DNA of 64,000 nt from Aquitalea denitrificans (GTDB lineage: Bacteria; Pseudomonadota; Gammaproteobacteria; Burkholderiales; Chromobacteriaceae), in NCBI RefSeq assembly GCF_009856625.1, contig NZ_CP047241.1, positions 3,162,001-3,226,000 of the forward strand, given 5' to 3'. Below, piece by piece: positions 52,913 to 62,892 of the stretch (position 1 is its first letter; each line of letters opens with the position of its first letter). Below the pieces are notes generated by a model. It saw only the letters and a program-made list of their open reading frames with translations, ran no database searches and was not told the origin of the DNA. A program made the translations under genes and the position numbers.

Positions 52913-53518
52913 TCACCTGGCAGACAGCGCCTGAGCCAGCAGCCGCAGCATGGCAGCCGTTGCGCCCCAAATGGTGTAGTGCTGCCATTGCATGGCCAGA
53001 TACTGGCCGCTGACCCCATCACGCACGTAGCTGTGCTTCTGGTATTGGCTGCCATCCAGAGCCAGAGACAGCGGAACCTCGAATACCTCGGCCACTTCGC
53101 CAGGCTCCGGTCGCAGCAGCAAGGGTGGCTGCAACATGGCCACCACCGGTGTAACCACAAAATCGGTAATGGTGACATATTCCGGCAGCGTACCCAGTAC
53201 CACCACCTGCTCGGCCGACAACCCGATTTCCTCCTGCGCTTCGCGCAAGGCAGCCGCAATCACCGAACTGTCCTCGGCATCCACTTTGCCACCGGGAAAG
53301 CTCACCTGCCCGGCATGGGTAGACAGTGACTCGGTGCGTCGTGTCAGCAACACCGTCGGCCCGCTGTCGTGCCATACCAAAGGCACCAGCACTGCAGCCG
53401 GACGCTGCTTTGCACCGGCCACCCGCCAGGGAATATCCCCGGCGCGACCATCAAAAGCAAACCCTGCCAGACGCTGGCGTATCCAGGCCTGGGCCTCCAC
53501 CATTTCAGCCGGCCACAT
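52913..53518 (-). CDS. Nudix CoA pyrophosphatase (NudL/YeaB-like)
   Basis: 201 residues (204 from the alternative ATG 53527). The CoA-pyrophosphatase signature LLTRRTESLSTHAGQVSFPG is followed by a Nudix box with ALREAQEEIGL. It hydrolyses CoA and derivatives to phosphopantetheine and nucleotide. I prefer 53518 because AAGGA lies eight bases upstream. It overlaps or abuts the end of the TRIC gene, so they are co-transcribed. Confidence 0.9.
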   Translation of the reverse strand: MWPAEMVEAQAWIRQRLAGFAFDGRAGDIPWRVAGAKQRPAAVLVPLVWHDSGPTVLLTRRTESLSTHAGQVSFPGGKVDAEDSSVIAAALREAQEEIGLSAEQVVVLGTLPEYVTITDFVVTPVVAMLQPPLLLRPEPGEVAEVFEVPLSLALDGSQYQKHSYVRDGVSGQYLAMQWQHYTIWGATAAMLRLLAQALSAR

Positions 53519-53523
53519 GGCTG

Positions 53524-54168
53524 TCATCCTTGTTTTGATTGTGGGCCAATCTTGGGTAAGGCCAATTCGTTCCAGTGCGCAAACAGCCGCACGGCCAGCC
53601 CAAGCACAAACAGCAGCTGCAACAGCCAGCTCGTAATCCAGGTCAGCTGGTCCAGCACAAACAGGCCGCCAGCTACCAGTATGGACACGGTGCCGTAAAA
53701 ATCCTTGTGCAGGATGAAGGGAATGTCATTTACCATCATGTCGCGTACCACACCGCCACCCACCGCAGTAATGAAGCCCAGCAACACCACGCCGAAGGCA
53801 TTCAGGTCATACATCAGGCCAACCTGGGCTCCGGTAATGCTGAATGCCACCAGTCCCAGCGAATCTGCAATGATGAACAGGCGCTCCAGCGTACGGCTCT
53901 GACGGCGGTGCAGCCGCAGCAATGCCGACAGCAGCAGCGTGGCCGCAATAATGGCCAGACTGGTGTAATTGAAAAATACCAGCGGCACCCGCGCCACCAG
54001 CACATCACGCAAAATACCGCCACCAATGGCGGTAAGCAGCGCCACCACCACGATGCCCAGCAAGTCCAGCTGCTTGCGTACACCGATCAGATAACCGGAA
54101 AAGGCAAAGGCAACGGTGCCGATGGCGGAAAAGACTTCCATCTGGAAGAAACGACTGCTGAATTCCAT
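53524..54168 (-). CDS. TRIC-type channel family protein (UPF0126/YicG)
   Basis: 214-residue membrane protein with seven helices in two repeats, each with the family GGG-x-x-RD motif (TAIGGGILRDVLVARVP and TAVGGGVVRDMMVNDIP). Homologues are trimeric cation channels. The frame extends to 54225, but that part covers the rho terminator, so ATG 54168 was taken. Confidence 0.9.
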   Translation of the reverse strand: MEFSSRFFQMEVFSAIGTVAFAFSGYLIGVRKQLDLLGIVVVALLTAIGGGILRDVLVARVPLVFFNYTSLAIIAATLLLSALLRLHRRQSRTLERLFIIADSLGLVAFSITGAQVGLMYDLNAFGVVLLGFITAVGGGVVRDMMVNDIPFILHKDFYGTVSILVAGGLFVLDQLTWITSWLLQLLFVLGLAVRLFAHWNELALPKIGPQSKQG

Positions 54169-54183
54169 CTTGCGGGTAATACC

Positions 54184-54216
54184 AAGAAAAACGCCAGACC
54201 TGCTCAGGTCCGGCGT
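54184..54216 (-). terminator. Terminator of rho
   Basis: ACGCC-AG-ACCT (54191-54201) pairs with AGGT-CC-GGCGT (54206-54216) with a two-base internal mismatch; on the minus strand TTTTTCTT follows. Confidence 0.85.
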
Positions 54217-54265
54217 CGGGTTCATCCATTACATCCCGGAAGCGGGATCATGTCCTTGCCACCTG

Positions 54266-55522
54266 TCAGCGGCGCATGGAGTCGAAGAAGGCCAGATTGG
54301 ACTTGGTGGCCTTGATCTTGTCCTGCAGGAATTCCATTGCCTCGATATCGTCCATCGGGTACAGCAGCTTGCGCAGCACCCAGATGCGTTGCAGCTGGTC
54401 TTGCGGCACCAGCAGTTCTTCGCGACGGGTGCCGGAACGGTTGATGTTCAGTGCCGGGAAGATGCGCTTTTCCGCCATGCGACGATCCAGATGGATTTCA
54501 CAGTTGCCGGTACCCTTGAATTCTTCGTAGATCACATCGTCCATACGGCTGCCGGTATCGATCAGCGCGGTGGCGATGATGGTGAGGCTACCGCCTTCTT
54601 CCACATTACGCGCGGCACCGAAGAAGCGCTTGGGGCGCTGCAGTGCATTGGCGTCCACACCACCGGTCAACACCTTGCCCGAAGCAGGCACCACGGTGTT
54701 ATAGGCACGAGCCAGACGGGTCACCGAATCCAACAGGATGACTACGTCCTTCTTGTGCTCGACCAGGCGCTTGGCCTTTTCGATCACCATTTCGGCCACC
54801 TGCACGTGGCGGGTAGCCGGCTCGTCGAAGGTGGAGGACACAACCTCGCCCTTTACCGAGCGCTGCATTTCGGTCACTTCTTCCGGACGCTCGTCAATCA
54901 GCAACACAATCATCACCGCTTCCGGGTGATTGGTGGTGATGGCATGGGCGATGTGCTGCAACATGACCGTTTTGCCGGACTTCGGCGGTGCCACCAGCAA
55001 GGCGCGCTGGCCTTTGCCGATAGGAGCGATCAGATCAATGATGCGGCTGGTGATGTTTTCCTCGCTGCGGATGTCACGTTCGAGCTTGAACTGCTCGGTC
55101 GGGAACAGCGGCGTGAGGTTTTCAAACAGAATCTTGTGCTTGGAGTTCTCTGGCGGCTCGCCGTTGACCTTGTCCACCTTCACCAGCGCAAAATAGCGTT
55201 CGCCATCTTTTGGGGTGCGGATCTCGCCTTCGATAGAGTCGCCGGTGTGCAGATTGAAACGGCGGATCTGCGATGGGCTGACATAGATGTCATCCGGGCC
55301 GGCCAGATACGAGGTATCCGGGCTGCGCAGGAAACCAAAACCATCCGGCAGCACTTCCAGGGTGCCCTCACCGAAGATGCTTTCGCCTTTTTTGGCCTGG
55401 TTTTTCAGAAGCGCAAAGATAAGATCTTGCTTGCGCAGGCGATTAGCGCCCTCGATCTCGTTGGAAATAGCCATTTCCACGAGCTGGGATACATGAAGGT
55501 GTTTGAGATCAGATAAATGCAT
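54266..55522 (-). CDS. rho: Transcription termination factor Rho
   Basis: 418-residue hexameric RNA helicase. N-terminal Rho domain (HLSDLKHLHVSQLVEMA), RNA-binding cold-shock-like domain with EVLPDGFGFLRSPDTSYLAG, Walker A in PPKSGKTVMLQ, Walker B in VVILLDSVTRLARAYN. Length and order match E. coli Rho. It follows trxA by 121 bases, a conserved trxA-rho arrangement. Confidence 0.98.
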   Translation of the reverse strand: MHLSDLKHLHVSQLVEMAISNEIEGANRLRKQDLIFALLKNQAKKGESIFGEGTLEVLPDGFGFLRSPDTSYLAGPDDIYVSPSQIRRFNLHTGDSIEGEIRTPKDGERYFALVKVDKVNGEPPENSKHKILFENLTPLFPTEQFKLERDIRSEENITSRIIDLIAPIGKGQRALLVAPPKSGKTVMLQHIAHAITTNHPEAVMIVLLIDERPEEVTEMQRSVKGEVVSSTFDEPATRHVQVAEMVIEKAKRLVEHKKDVVILLDSVTRLARAYNTVVPASGKVLTGGVDANALQRPKRFFGAARNVEEGGSLTIIATALIDTGSRMDDVIYEEFKGTGNCEIHLDRRMAEKRIFPALNINRSGTRREELLVPQDQLQRIWVLRKLLYPMDDIEAMEFLQDKIKATKSNLAFFDSMRR

Positions 55523-55591
55523 AGCGGCCGTTGGTCGACTCGTAAAGATTGAGCAGAACGCTGTTCGTGGGGTGTGGATGCGGATACGAAA

Positions 55592-55613
55592 CAGGCGGCT
55601 GATGTGCCGCCTG
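55592..55613 (-). terminator. Candidate terminator between trxA and rho
   Basis: CAGGCGGC / GCCGCCTG stem with a 6-base loop; on the minus strand only TTTC follows, so it may be an attenuator-like hairpin or weak terminator. Confidence 0.5.
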
Positions 55614-55643
55614 CTTGAAGAAGTTCAGGTGAGAATAGACGCT

Positions 55644-55970
55644 TTAGATGTGGCTGTCAATGAAGGCGGCCAACTGGCTCTTGGCCAGTGCACCCACCTT
55701 GGTGGCGGCAACCTGGCCGTCCTTGAAAATCATCAGCGTCGGGATGCCGCGGATGCCGAATTTTGGCGGGGTCAGCTCGTTCTGGTCGATGTTCAGCTTG
55801 GCAACTTTCAGGCGACCGGCGTATTCCTTGGCCACTTCATCCAGGATGGGGGCGATCATCTTGCAAGGACCGCACCATTCAGCCCAGTAGTCGACCAGAA
55901 CCGGCACATCGGCCTTCAGGACGTCTTGTTCAAAGGAGTCGTCGGTTACGTGCAGGATAAGATCGCTCAT
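55644..55970 (-). CDS. trxA: Thioredoxin 1
   Basis: 108-residue cytosolic thiol reductase with the WCGPC active site in WAEWCGPCKMIAP, the cis-Pro in RGIPTLMIF and the standard fold throughout. AGAGGA precedes ATG 55970. Upstream of rho on the same strand. The 204-base gap to yejF shows no gene. Confidence 0.98.
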   Translation of the reverse strand: MSDLILHVTDDSFEQDVLKADVPVLVDYWAEWCGPCKMIAPILDEVAKEYAGRLKVAKLNIDQNELTPPKFGIRGIPTLMIFKDGQVAATKVGALAKSQLAAFIDSHI

Positions 55971-56174
55971 GGCTTCCTCTAGTATTCGGGGTGGTTTGCA
56001 GTGTCGTTAGCCGTTGATGGTAACAATTGACTGACCTTGGGGCAACCGCCGTCTGGTTGCGACGGAGGCACTGACCGACCGCGTTCACCCTGGCTGGCAA
56101 TACGGTCGGCACGTCAGGAAATGCGTGCATAAATGCGGCTGGTCAACTGAGAATGGGATCAGACCCTGCCATTT

Positions 56175-57752
56175 TCAAGTAGCAGGCAAGGCCGCCGCCA
56201 GCAATTGGCGGGTGTAAGGCTGCTGCGGATGGTCAAACACCTGTGCTGTCATGCCCTGCTCCACCACCCGGCCCGCCTGCAACACCAGCACCCGGTGCGC
56301 CACTGCCCGGATGACGGCCAGATCGTGGCTGATGAACAAATAGCTGAGACCATACTTGCGCTGCAGGCTGCGCAATAGTTGCAGCACCTGCTTTTGCAGT
56401 GTGGCATCCAGCGCACTGGTTGGCTCGTCCAGCAGGATCAGCCGCGGCTTGAGCACCAGGGCACGCGCAATGGCGATGCGCTGGCGCTGGCCGCCGGAAA
56501 ATTCGTGCGGGTAGCGATCCATAAAGTCATGATGCAGGCCGACCTCGGCCAGAGTGGCAATCACCTGCTGGCGCACCTGTTCTGCACTCAGCCGGGGCTG
56601 ATGCAGCGCCAGGCCTTCAGACACGATCTGCGCCACCGTCATGCGAGGCGACAGCGAGGAGAACGGGTCCTGGAATACCACCTGAAAGTCCTTGCGCGCA
56701 TGGCGCAGGCGACGGCCACGCAAGTCGTGCAGTGCCATGTCGTCCAGCCTGATCTCGCCTTGACTAGGCAAGAGGCGCAGCAATGCGTGGCCCAGCGTGG
56801 TCTTGCCGGAACCGGACTCACCGACAATGCCCAGCGTTTGCCCGGCCGGAATATCCAGTGATACATGCTGCACTACCGGCACCAGCCGCTGGCTGAACCA
56901 GCCTGCCTTACGGTGATAGCTGACGGTGATGTCACTGGCCTGCAGCCGTAGCGGCACCGCAGCCGGCTCCTGCGCATCATCGTCCAGGATGCCTGGCCTG
57001 CTGGCCAGCAGTTCGGCGGTATAAGGGTGGGCCGGATGATTGAAAACCTGTGACACCTTGCCGCTTTCCACCACCAGACCTCCACGCATCACCACCACTT
57101 TGTCGGCAAAGCGCCGTACCAGGTTCAGATCGTGGGTGATGAACAACACCGCCATGCCCAGTTCCTGTTGCAACTCATCCAGTAGTTGCAGGATTTGTGC
57201 CTGTACCGTCACATCCAGTGCAGTGGTCGGTTCATCGGCAATCAGCAAGCGTGGCTGACAGGCCAGGGCCATGGCAATCATTGCGCGCTGACGCTGGCCA
57301 CCGGACAGCTGAAAGGGATAGCTGTCCACTTTTTCCGCCGCATCAGTAATGCCGGTGCGCAGCAGCAAGCGGATGGCCTCGGCACGGGCTTCGCGCGCCG
57401 TCAGCCCCAGGTGCATGGTGAGGGTTTCGCCAATCTGCCGGCCAATGGTGAACAGCGGATTGAGTGCATGCATCGGCTCCTGAAAGATCATGGCGATATC
57501 ACGACCACGGATCTGACGCAGGCGGGCCTCTCCGGCCCCCAGCAGCTCCTCGCCGGCCATACGTACAGAACCGCTCAATCGTACATCCGGGTTCAATTGC
57601 AACAGGGCCTGGGCGGTGACGGTCTTACCCGAGCCGGACTCGCCCACCAGCGCCACCTTTTCGCCTGCAGCCACGCTGAAGCCTACTGAGGACAGCACTT
57701 GCTGACTGCCAAAGTGAGCATTCAGCGCGGCAACGGTCAACAGGGTTTCCAT
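56175..57752 (-). CDS. yejF: Peptide ABC transporter double ATPase (YejF-like)
   Basis: 525 residues with two complete ABC cassettes: Walker A GESGSGKTVTAQ and LSGGQRQRAMIAM in the first, GESGSGKTTLG and FSGGQRQRIAIARAL in the second, each with an oligopeptide/dipeptide C-terminal extension (HPAHPYT, HPQQPYT). It powers uptake of oligopeptides; E. coli YejABEF imports microcin C. AAGG precedes ATG 57752, directly after the yejE stop. Last gene of yejABEF. Confidence 0.93.
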   Translation of the reverse strand: METLLTVAALNAHFGSQQVLSSVGFSVAAGEKVALVGESGSGKTVTAQALLQLNPDVRLSGSVRMAGEELLGAGEARLRQIRGRDIAMIFQEPMHALNPLFTIGRQIGETLTMHLGLTAREARAEAIRLLLRTGITDAAEKVDSYPFQLSGGQRQRAMIAMALACQPRLLIADEPTTALDVTVQAQILQLLDELQQELGMAVLFITHDLNLVRRFADKVVVMRGGLVVESGKVSQVFNHPAHPYTAELLASRPGILDDDAQEPAAVPLRLQASDITVSYHRKAGWFSQRLVPVVQHVSLDIPAGQTLGIVGESGSGKTTLGHALLRLLPSQGEIRLDDMALHDLRGRRLRHARKDFQVVFQDPFSSLSPRMTVAQIVSEGLALHQPRLSAEQVRQQVIATLAEVGLHHDFMDRYPHEFSGGQRQRIAIARALVLKPRLILLDEPTSALDATLQKQVLQLLRSLQRKYGLSYLFISHDLAVIRAVAHRVLVLQAGRVVEQGMTAQVFDHPQQPYTRQLLAAALPAT

Positions 57753-57753
57753 C

Positions 57754-58785
57754 TCAGCCTTTCCGGGTGTCCAGCGCGGCGCGCAGGCCCTCGCCAATGA
57801 AAATCAGCAGCAGCAAGGTGGTGGTCAGTACGGCAAAGGTAGGCAGAGCAATCCACCAGGCATCCAGATTATCCTTGCCCTGTGCCAGCAGCTCGCCCAG
57901 GCTGGGCGTGGAAGATGGCACACCCAGACCTAGAAAATCCAGGCTGGTGAGGGCCAAAATCGCCCCGCTCACCCGGAATGGCAGAAAGGCCAACACCGGT
58001 GTCAGGCTGTTGGGCAGCACATGCCGCCACATGATCTGCCAGCTGTTCAGGCCGGTAGCCCGCGCCGCCAGCACATATTCCATCTGGCGGTTGCGCAGGA
58101 ATTCGGCCCGCACATAATCGGCCAGGCCCATCCAGCCAAACAGGGTGAGCAGCAGCAGGAGCAGCCACAAGCCGGGCTTGAACAGCGAGGCCAGGATGAT
58201 CAACAGGTAAAGCTCGGGCAGGCTGCCCCAGACCTCCAGCAGACGCTGCACCACCAGGTCAAACTTGCCGCCAAAAAAACCCTGCAGTGCACCAAACAAC
58301 ACGCCCAGCACAGTGCCGGACAGGGTAAGCGCCAGCGCAAACAGCACCGACACCCGAAAGCCGTAGATCAGCCGCGCCAGCACATCGCGCCCACGGTCAT
58401 CGGTACCCAGCACATTATCGAAGGACGGTGCTGCCGGGTTGGGATTGTCGGCAAAGTAGTTCACCGTGTTGTAGCTGTAAGGATTCATCGCATAGACAGC
58501 AAAATTGCCTGGCCGGGCAAACTGGTCCTGGATGAAGGGGTCCAGATAATCGGTAGCGGTATCGAAATCACCACCGAATTCGGTTTCCTTGTAATCAAAC
58601 AACACTGGGAAATACAGCTGGTCGTGGTAGCGCACCACCAGCGGTTTGTCGTTGGACAGCAGCTCGGCCCCCAGTGACAGCGCAAACAGCAGCAGAAACA
58701 GCCACAGACTGAAAAAACCACGTTTGTGCTGACGGAAGCGCCGCCAGGCACGCTGGCCAGGGGTAAGGCTGGGTGCGTGGCTCAT
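57754..58785 (-). CDS. yejE: Peptide ABC transporter permease (YejE-like)
   Basis: 343-residue inner-membrane permease of the OppC type with six helices. A long periplasmic segment follows TM1 (LSNDKPLVVRYHDQLYFP) as in YejE, then GTDDRGRDVLARLIYGFRVS and the EAA loop RATGLNSWQIMWRHVLPNSL. Overlaps yejB by four bases. Confidence 0.93.
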   Translation of the reverse strand: MSHAPSLTPGQRAWRRFRQHKRGFFSLWLFLLLFALSLGAELLSNDKPLVVRYHDQLYFPVLFDYKETEFGGDFDTATDYLDPFIQDQFARPGNFAVYAMNPYSYNTVNYFADNPNPAAPSFDNVLGTDDRGRDVLARLIYGFRVSVLFALALTLSGTVLGVLFGALQGFFGGKFDLVVQRLLEVWGSLPELYLLIILASLFKPGLWLLLLLLTLFGWMGLADYVRAEFLRNRQMEYVLAARATGLNSWQIMWRHVLPNSLTPVLAFLPFRVSGAILALTSLDFLGLGVPSSTPSLGELLAQGKDNLDAWWIALPTFAVLTTTLLLLIFIGEGLRAALDTRKG

Positions 58786-59831
58786 CGCTCCCCTCCGTCG
58801 AAACTGACGCGCGGATCCACCAGCACATAGCTGAGATCGGACAGCAGCTTGGCCACCAGCCCCAGCAGGGTGAACACATACAGGCTGCCCATCACCACCG
58901 GGTAATCGCGCCGCATGACAGACTCGTAGGACAGCAGGCCCAGCCCGTCCAGCGAAAACAGGGTTTCAATCAGCAGGCTGCCGGTGAAGAAAGCCCCGAT
59001 GAAGGCGACCGGGAAACCGGTAATCAGCGGAATCAGCGCATTGCGGAACACATGGCGGTAGAGGATGGTACGCTCGGACAGGCCCTTGGCACGGGCGGTG
59101 TACACATACTGACGGCGGATTTCTTCCAGGAACACGTTCTTGGTCAGCATGGTCATCACCGCCAGATTACCCACCACCGAGGCCGTTACCGGCAGCACGA
59201 TATGCCACAGGTAATCCAGCACCTTGTCCAGCCAGCTCAAGCTATCCCAGTTGTCGCTCACCAGCCCGCGCAGCGGAAACAACTGCCAGAAACTGCCACC
59301 ACCAAACAGCACCAGCAAGGCCACGCCCAGTACGAAGCCCGGAATGGCGTAACCCAACAGAATCACCGTACTGCTGGCCAGATCGAACAGGCTGCCGTCG
59401 CGCACCGCCTTGGCAATGCCCAGCGGGATGCACAACAGATAGGTGATGAAGAAGGTCCACAGGCCGATGCTCATTGATACCGGCAAACGGGACAAAATCA
59501 GCTGCGCCACCGACTGGTGATGGAAAAAGCTGTCGCCCAGATCAAACCGGGCAAAGCCGGCCAGCATATGCCCAAAACGTTGCAAGGGCGGCTGATCAAA
59601 ACCGTACAGCTGTTTTAGCGCCTGTAACTCCTCCGGCTGCAAGCCGCCGCGGCTATGCATGGGACCGGCAGCGGCCACGGTTTCGCCGGCCACGCCAGCA
59701 TGGCTCAGTTGCTGCACCATCTGCTCCACCGGGCCACCCGGCACAAACTGGATGATGGCAAAGGTGAGTGCCAGCACGCCGATCAGTGTGGGAATCATCA
59801 GCAACAACCGTTTCAGGATATAGCGCCACAT
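58782..59831 (-). CDS. yejB: Peptide ABC transporter permease (YejB-like)
   Basis: 349-residue OppB-type permease: N-terminal MWRYILKRLLLMIPTLIGVL, long periplasmic loop with GGPVEQMVQQLS, and EAA loop ARAKGLSERTILYRHVFRNA. A longer frame to 60074 runs into yejA and is rejected. Starts two bases after the yejA stop. Confidence 0.93.
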   Translation of the reverse strand: MWRYILKRLLLMIPTLIGVLALTFAIIQFVPGGPVEQMVQQLSHAGVAGETVAAAGPMHSRGGLQPEELQALKQLYGFDQPPLQRFGHMLAGFARFDLGDSFFHHQSVAQLILSRLPVSMSIGLWTFFITYLLCIPLGIAKAVRDGSLFDLASSTVILLGYAIPGFVLGVALLVLFGGGSFWQLFPLRGLVSDNWDSLSWLDKVLDYLWHIVLPVTASVVGNLAVMTMLTKNVFLEEIRRQYVYTARAKGLSERTILYRHVFRNALIPLITGFPVAFIGAFFTGSLLIETLFSLDGLGLLSYESVMRRDYPVVMGSLYVFTLLGLVAKLLSDLSYVLVDPRVSFDGGER

Positions 59832-59833
59832 GC

Positions 59834-61621
59834 TTATTTTTTCTCCCACCAGGTTTCGATGGCCCACGTGGTCGGGCTGTAATACAGCGGCAGTTTGGCC
59901 GGCTGGCCAAAGCGGTTCCACCATGCCATGCGGTGATAAGGCAGATTCCAGTTGGGCACCAGGTAATAACCGGCGCGCAGCACCCGGTCCAGTGCATGGC
60001 TGGCGGCAAGCAGTTGCTGGCGATCGGCAAAGTGCATGAAGTTTAGTAACAATGCCTCGACTGCCGGGTCGCACAGGCCGGCCCAGTTTTGTGAACCCGG
60101 CGTCTGTGCCGCCTGGCAGCTATGGAAATCCAGCTGCTCGTTGCCCGGGCTGTTGCCGGCGGCGTACACCACCACCGTCATGTCGTAGTCGAAGTCGTTC
60201 AGCCGGCGCTGGTAGATGGCCGGGTCCACCACGCGCACGTTCAGCGTAATGCCCAGCTTGGCCAGATTCTGCTGCCAGCCGCTGGCGACGCGGTCGTATA
60301 CCTTGGAATAAGTGAGGAACTCGATGCGCAAGGGCCGGCCCATGTGGTCCACCAGCTGGCCGCCCTCGTAACGCCAGCCGGCTTCAAACAACAGCTGGCG
60401 TGCCTGGCGCAGATTGCGACGGATGCCATAGCGGCCATCGGTGAACGGCGGCTCCACCGGCAGGCCAAACACTGCCGGGTCCAGCTTTTCCCGGATCGGC
60501 TCCAGCAGTTTCAGCTCGTCTGGCCCCGGCAAACCGCTGGCAGCCATCTCGCTATTGGTGAAGAAGCTGTTGCTGCGCCGGTACTGGCCGTAAAACAGGT
60601 TGCGGTTGGCCCATTCGAAGTCAAAGGCCAGGCTGATGGCCTGCCGCAGGCGCTTGTCGGCAAACTGTGGCCGCCGCACATTGAACACAAAGCCCTGCAT
60701 GCCGGCACTGCGCTGATGCGGCAGCACTTTCTTGACGATGCGGCCATCATCAAACTTGGGGCCGATATACGAACGCGCCCACTGCTTGGCCATGTTCTCG
60801 GCTGATACATCGAACTCGCCGGCCTTGAAAGCCTCCAGCCGGGCGGTTTCGTCCTGGTAATAGCGGTAGCCGACTTCGTCAAAATTGAACATGCCGCGGC
60901 GTACCGGCAAATTGGCCGCCCAGTAATGCAGATTGCGGCTAAAACGGATGTTCTTGCCCAACTGGTATTGGCTCAGCACATAAGGGCCGGAACCGACGGG
61001 CGGCACCAGCACCATGTCGGCCAGTGTCTTGCCGGCGGGAATCCACTGCCGGGAAAACACCGGCAACTGGCACAGAATCATGTGCAGTTCGGAATTTCTG
61101 CGCTTGAAGTCAAAACGGATCGTGGCTGCATCCAGCGCCACCACCTGCTTCACATCGGCCCAGTACAGCCGATACAGCGGGGCGGCGCTGCGGTCGCGGG
61201 TGAGGGTATTGAAGGAAGCCACCACATCGGCGGCCTGCACCGACCGGCCATTGGCAAAACGGGCCAGCGGGTTGAGGTGAAAGCGCATCGACAGCTTGTC
61301 CGCCGCCAGCTGCATATCGTCGGCCAGCAGGCCGTAGCAGCTGTAGGGTTCGTCCTCGCTGCTCACCCCCAGGGTTTCCAGCGTCAGCGCCTCGATACCG
61401 TCCGCCTTGTCGCCCTTGAGGGAAAAGGGATTGAGTGTGTCAAAACCTCCCTGTGCCGACAGCATCAGCCGTCCACCCTTGGGTGCCGCCGGATTGACAT
61501 AGTCAAAATGTGTAAAGCCTGCCGCGTATTTCGGCGCATAGCCCAGCGCCTGAGACGGCGCAGCCATGCCGCTGCACGCCCACAGCAGCAGCGTGACCCC
61601 TAGCCAGTGTAAATGTTTCAT
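59834..61621 (-). CDS. yejA: Peptide ABC transporter substrate-binding protein (YejA-like)
   Basis: 595-residue periplasmic binding protein with a Sec signal peptide (MKHLHWLGVTLLLWACSGMA; cleavage likely near AAPS). SBP family 5 features: FDTLNPFSLKGDKADG, PVGSGPYVLSQYQLGKNI, FNVRRPQFADKRLRQAISLA. First gene of the leftward yejABEF operon, divergent from fabI. Confidence 0.92.
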   Translation of the reverse strand: MKHLHWLGVTLLLWACSGMAAPSQALGYAPKYAAGFTHFDYVNPAAPKGGRLMLSAQGGFDTLNPFSLKGDKADGIEALTLETLGVSSEDEPYSCYGLLADDMQLAADKLSMRFHLNPLARFANGRSVQAADVVASFNTLTRDRSAAPLYRLYWADVKQVVALDAATIRFDFKRRNSELHMILCQLPVFSRQWIPAGKTLADMVLVPPVGSGPYVLSQYQLGKNIRFSRNLHYWAANLPVRRGMFNFDEVGYRYYQDETARLEAFKAGEFDVSAENMAKQWARSYIGPKFDDGRIVKKVLPHQRSAGMQGFVFNVRRPQFADKRLRQAISLAFDFEWANRNLFYGQYRRSNSFFTNSEMAASGLPGPDELKLLEPIREKLDPAVFGLPVEPPFTDGRYGIRRNLRQARQLLFEAGWRYEGGQLVDHMGRPLRIEFLTYSKVYDRVASGWQQNLAKLGITLNVRVVDPAIYQRRLNDFDYDMTVVVYAAGNSPGNEQLDFHSCQAAQTPGSQNWAGLCDPAVEALLLNFMHFADRQQLLAASHALDRVLRAGYYLVPNWNLPYHRMAWWNRFGQPAKLPLYYSPTTWAIETWWEKK

Positions 61622-61928
61622 CTTGTTTTACAGCTTACGCATTAATCATGACTAGCTTATCATTGTGGTTTTTACTCTTGTCCAGACAGGCTGGCGCGGT
61701 GCGTCAGACTCTGCCACTACAAGCTTTATGATACATCCTGGCTAGAATAGCCTGTTTCCGTATGGTGGCGGTATGTTGCCCCCCACCGTTTTACGGCTTG
61801 TTACCACGATATAAACCTTTTTCCGACCGGCTGCCGCAGAGTAAAGGCAGGCTGTAGGACAATCCCCACGACAGCGTAGCCCAGGCTTGGGTATAATGCC
61901 CCCCTGTTTCTACCAAGAAGGACTCCAA
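61622..61928. promoter_or_regulatory. Divergent promoter region, yejABEF / fabI
   Basis: 307 bases without a gene. A consensus -10 TATAAT lies at 61892-61897, about 31 bases before fabI; its -35 is poor. On either strand A+T-rich stretches at 61622-61670 suit the yejA promoter. A second TAGAAT at about 61744 could be another rightward -10. Confidence 0.5.
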
Positions 61929-62717
61929 ATGGGCTTTCTGCAAGGCAAAAAAATTCTGATTACCGGCATGATCTCCAACCGCTCCATCGCTTACGGCATT
62001 GCTCAGGCCTGCCACCGCGAAGGTGCCGAGCTGGCGTTCACCTATGTGGTGGACAAGCTGGAAGATCGTGTACGCGAGATGGCCAAGGACTTCGGCAGTC
62101 AACTGGTATACCGCTGCGACGTACAGAACGACGATGAAATCAATCAACTGTTTGTCGACCTGGGCAAACAGTGGGATGGCCTGGACGGCCTGGTACACGC
62201 CATTGCCTTCGCCCCGCGCGAATCGCTGGAAGGCGACTTCCTGGACGCACTGAGCCGCGAAGCATTCCAGACCGCACATGATGTATCGGCCTACAGCTTC
62301 CCGGCACTGGCCAAGGCTGCCCGCCCGATGATGCAAGGCCGTAACGGTGCCCTGCTGACCCTGTCCTACCTGGGTGCGGTACGTGCCATCCCCAACTACA
62401 ATGTGATGGGTCTGGCCAAGGCCAGCCTGGAAGCATCGGTACGCTTCATGGCTGCCAGCCTGGGCAAGGACGGCATCCGGGTGAACGGCCTGTCCGCCGG
62501 TCCGATCAAGACCCTGGCTGCTGCCGGCATTTCCGGCTTCTCCAAGCTGCTGTCGATTGCTGCCGGCCAATCCTGTCTGCGCCGCAATGTGACCACCGAA
62601 GAAGTGGGTAACACCGCTGCCTTCCTGCTGTCGGACCTGTCCTCCGGCATCACCGGCGAAATCACCTATGTGGACGCCGGTTTCAGCATCAACTCGATGA
62701 ACGTGCCGGACGCCTGA
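61929..62717 (+). CDS. fabI: Enoyl-ACP reductase (NADH)
   Basis: 262-residue SDR-type enzyme for the last step of fatty acid elongation. GMISNRSIAYGIA binds NADH; the catalytic Tyr/Tyr/Lys are Y147, Y157 and K164 (YNVMGLAKASLE). Target family of triclosan. AAGGA precedes ATG 61929; an upstream in-frame start at 61887 overlaps the -10 element and is rejected. Confidence 0.97.
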   Translation: MGFLQGKKILITGMISNRSIAYGIAQACHREGAELAFTYVVDKLEDRVREMAKDFGSQLVYRCDVQNDDEINQLFVDLGKQWDGLDGLVHAIAFAPRESLEGDFLDALSREAFQTAHDVSAYSFPALAKAARPMMQGRNGALLTLSYLGAVRAIPNYNVMGLAKASLEASVRFMAASLGKDGIRVNGLSAGPIKTLAAAGISGFSKLLSIAAGQSCLRRNVTTEEVGNTAAFLLSDLSSGITGEITYVDAGFSINSMNVPDA

Positions 62718-62769
62718 TTCCGCAGCTTTCATCGCGTATCTCCTTGGCTTCACTGAGGGGATAAGCATT

Positions 62770-62810
62770 ACAGGGCGCTCTCCTGCCGGGACAGCGCCCT
62801 GTTTTACTTT
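62770..62810 (+). terminator. Terminator after fabI
   Basis: 9-bp arms CAGGGCGCT (62771-62779) and AGCGCCCTG (62793-62801), then TTTT. Confidence 0.85.
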
Positions 62811-62892
62811 ATGGCTCCACCATACGGTGGATGGTTGCCGCCCCAAGCCCATTGCACACTGCGCCCACACCCACCTTCATCAGGAGCGCAGC

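Noticed and set aside
56140..56170. Short motif around GGGATCAGACCC as a dispersed repeat
   Set aside because: It recalls intergenic repeats seen in some proteobacteria, but only one copy was noticed and no boundary could be set.
61791..62870. 359-residue minus-strand frame
   Set aside because: Covers fabI in antisense, with no ribosome binding site or domain.
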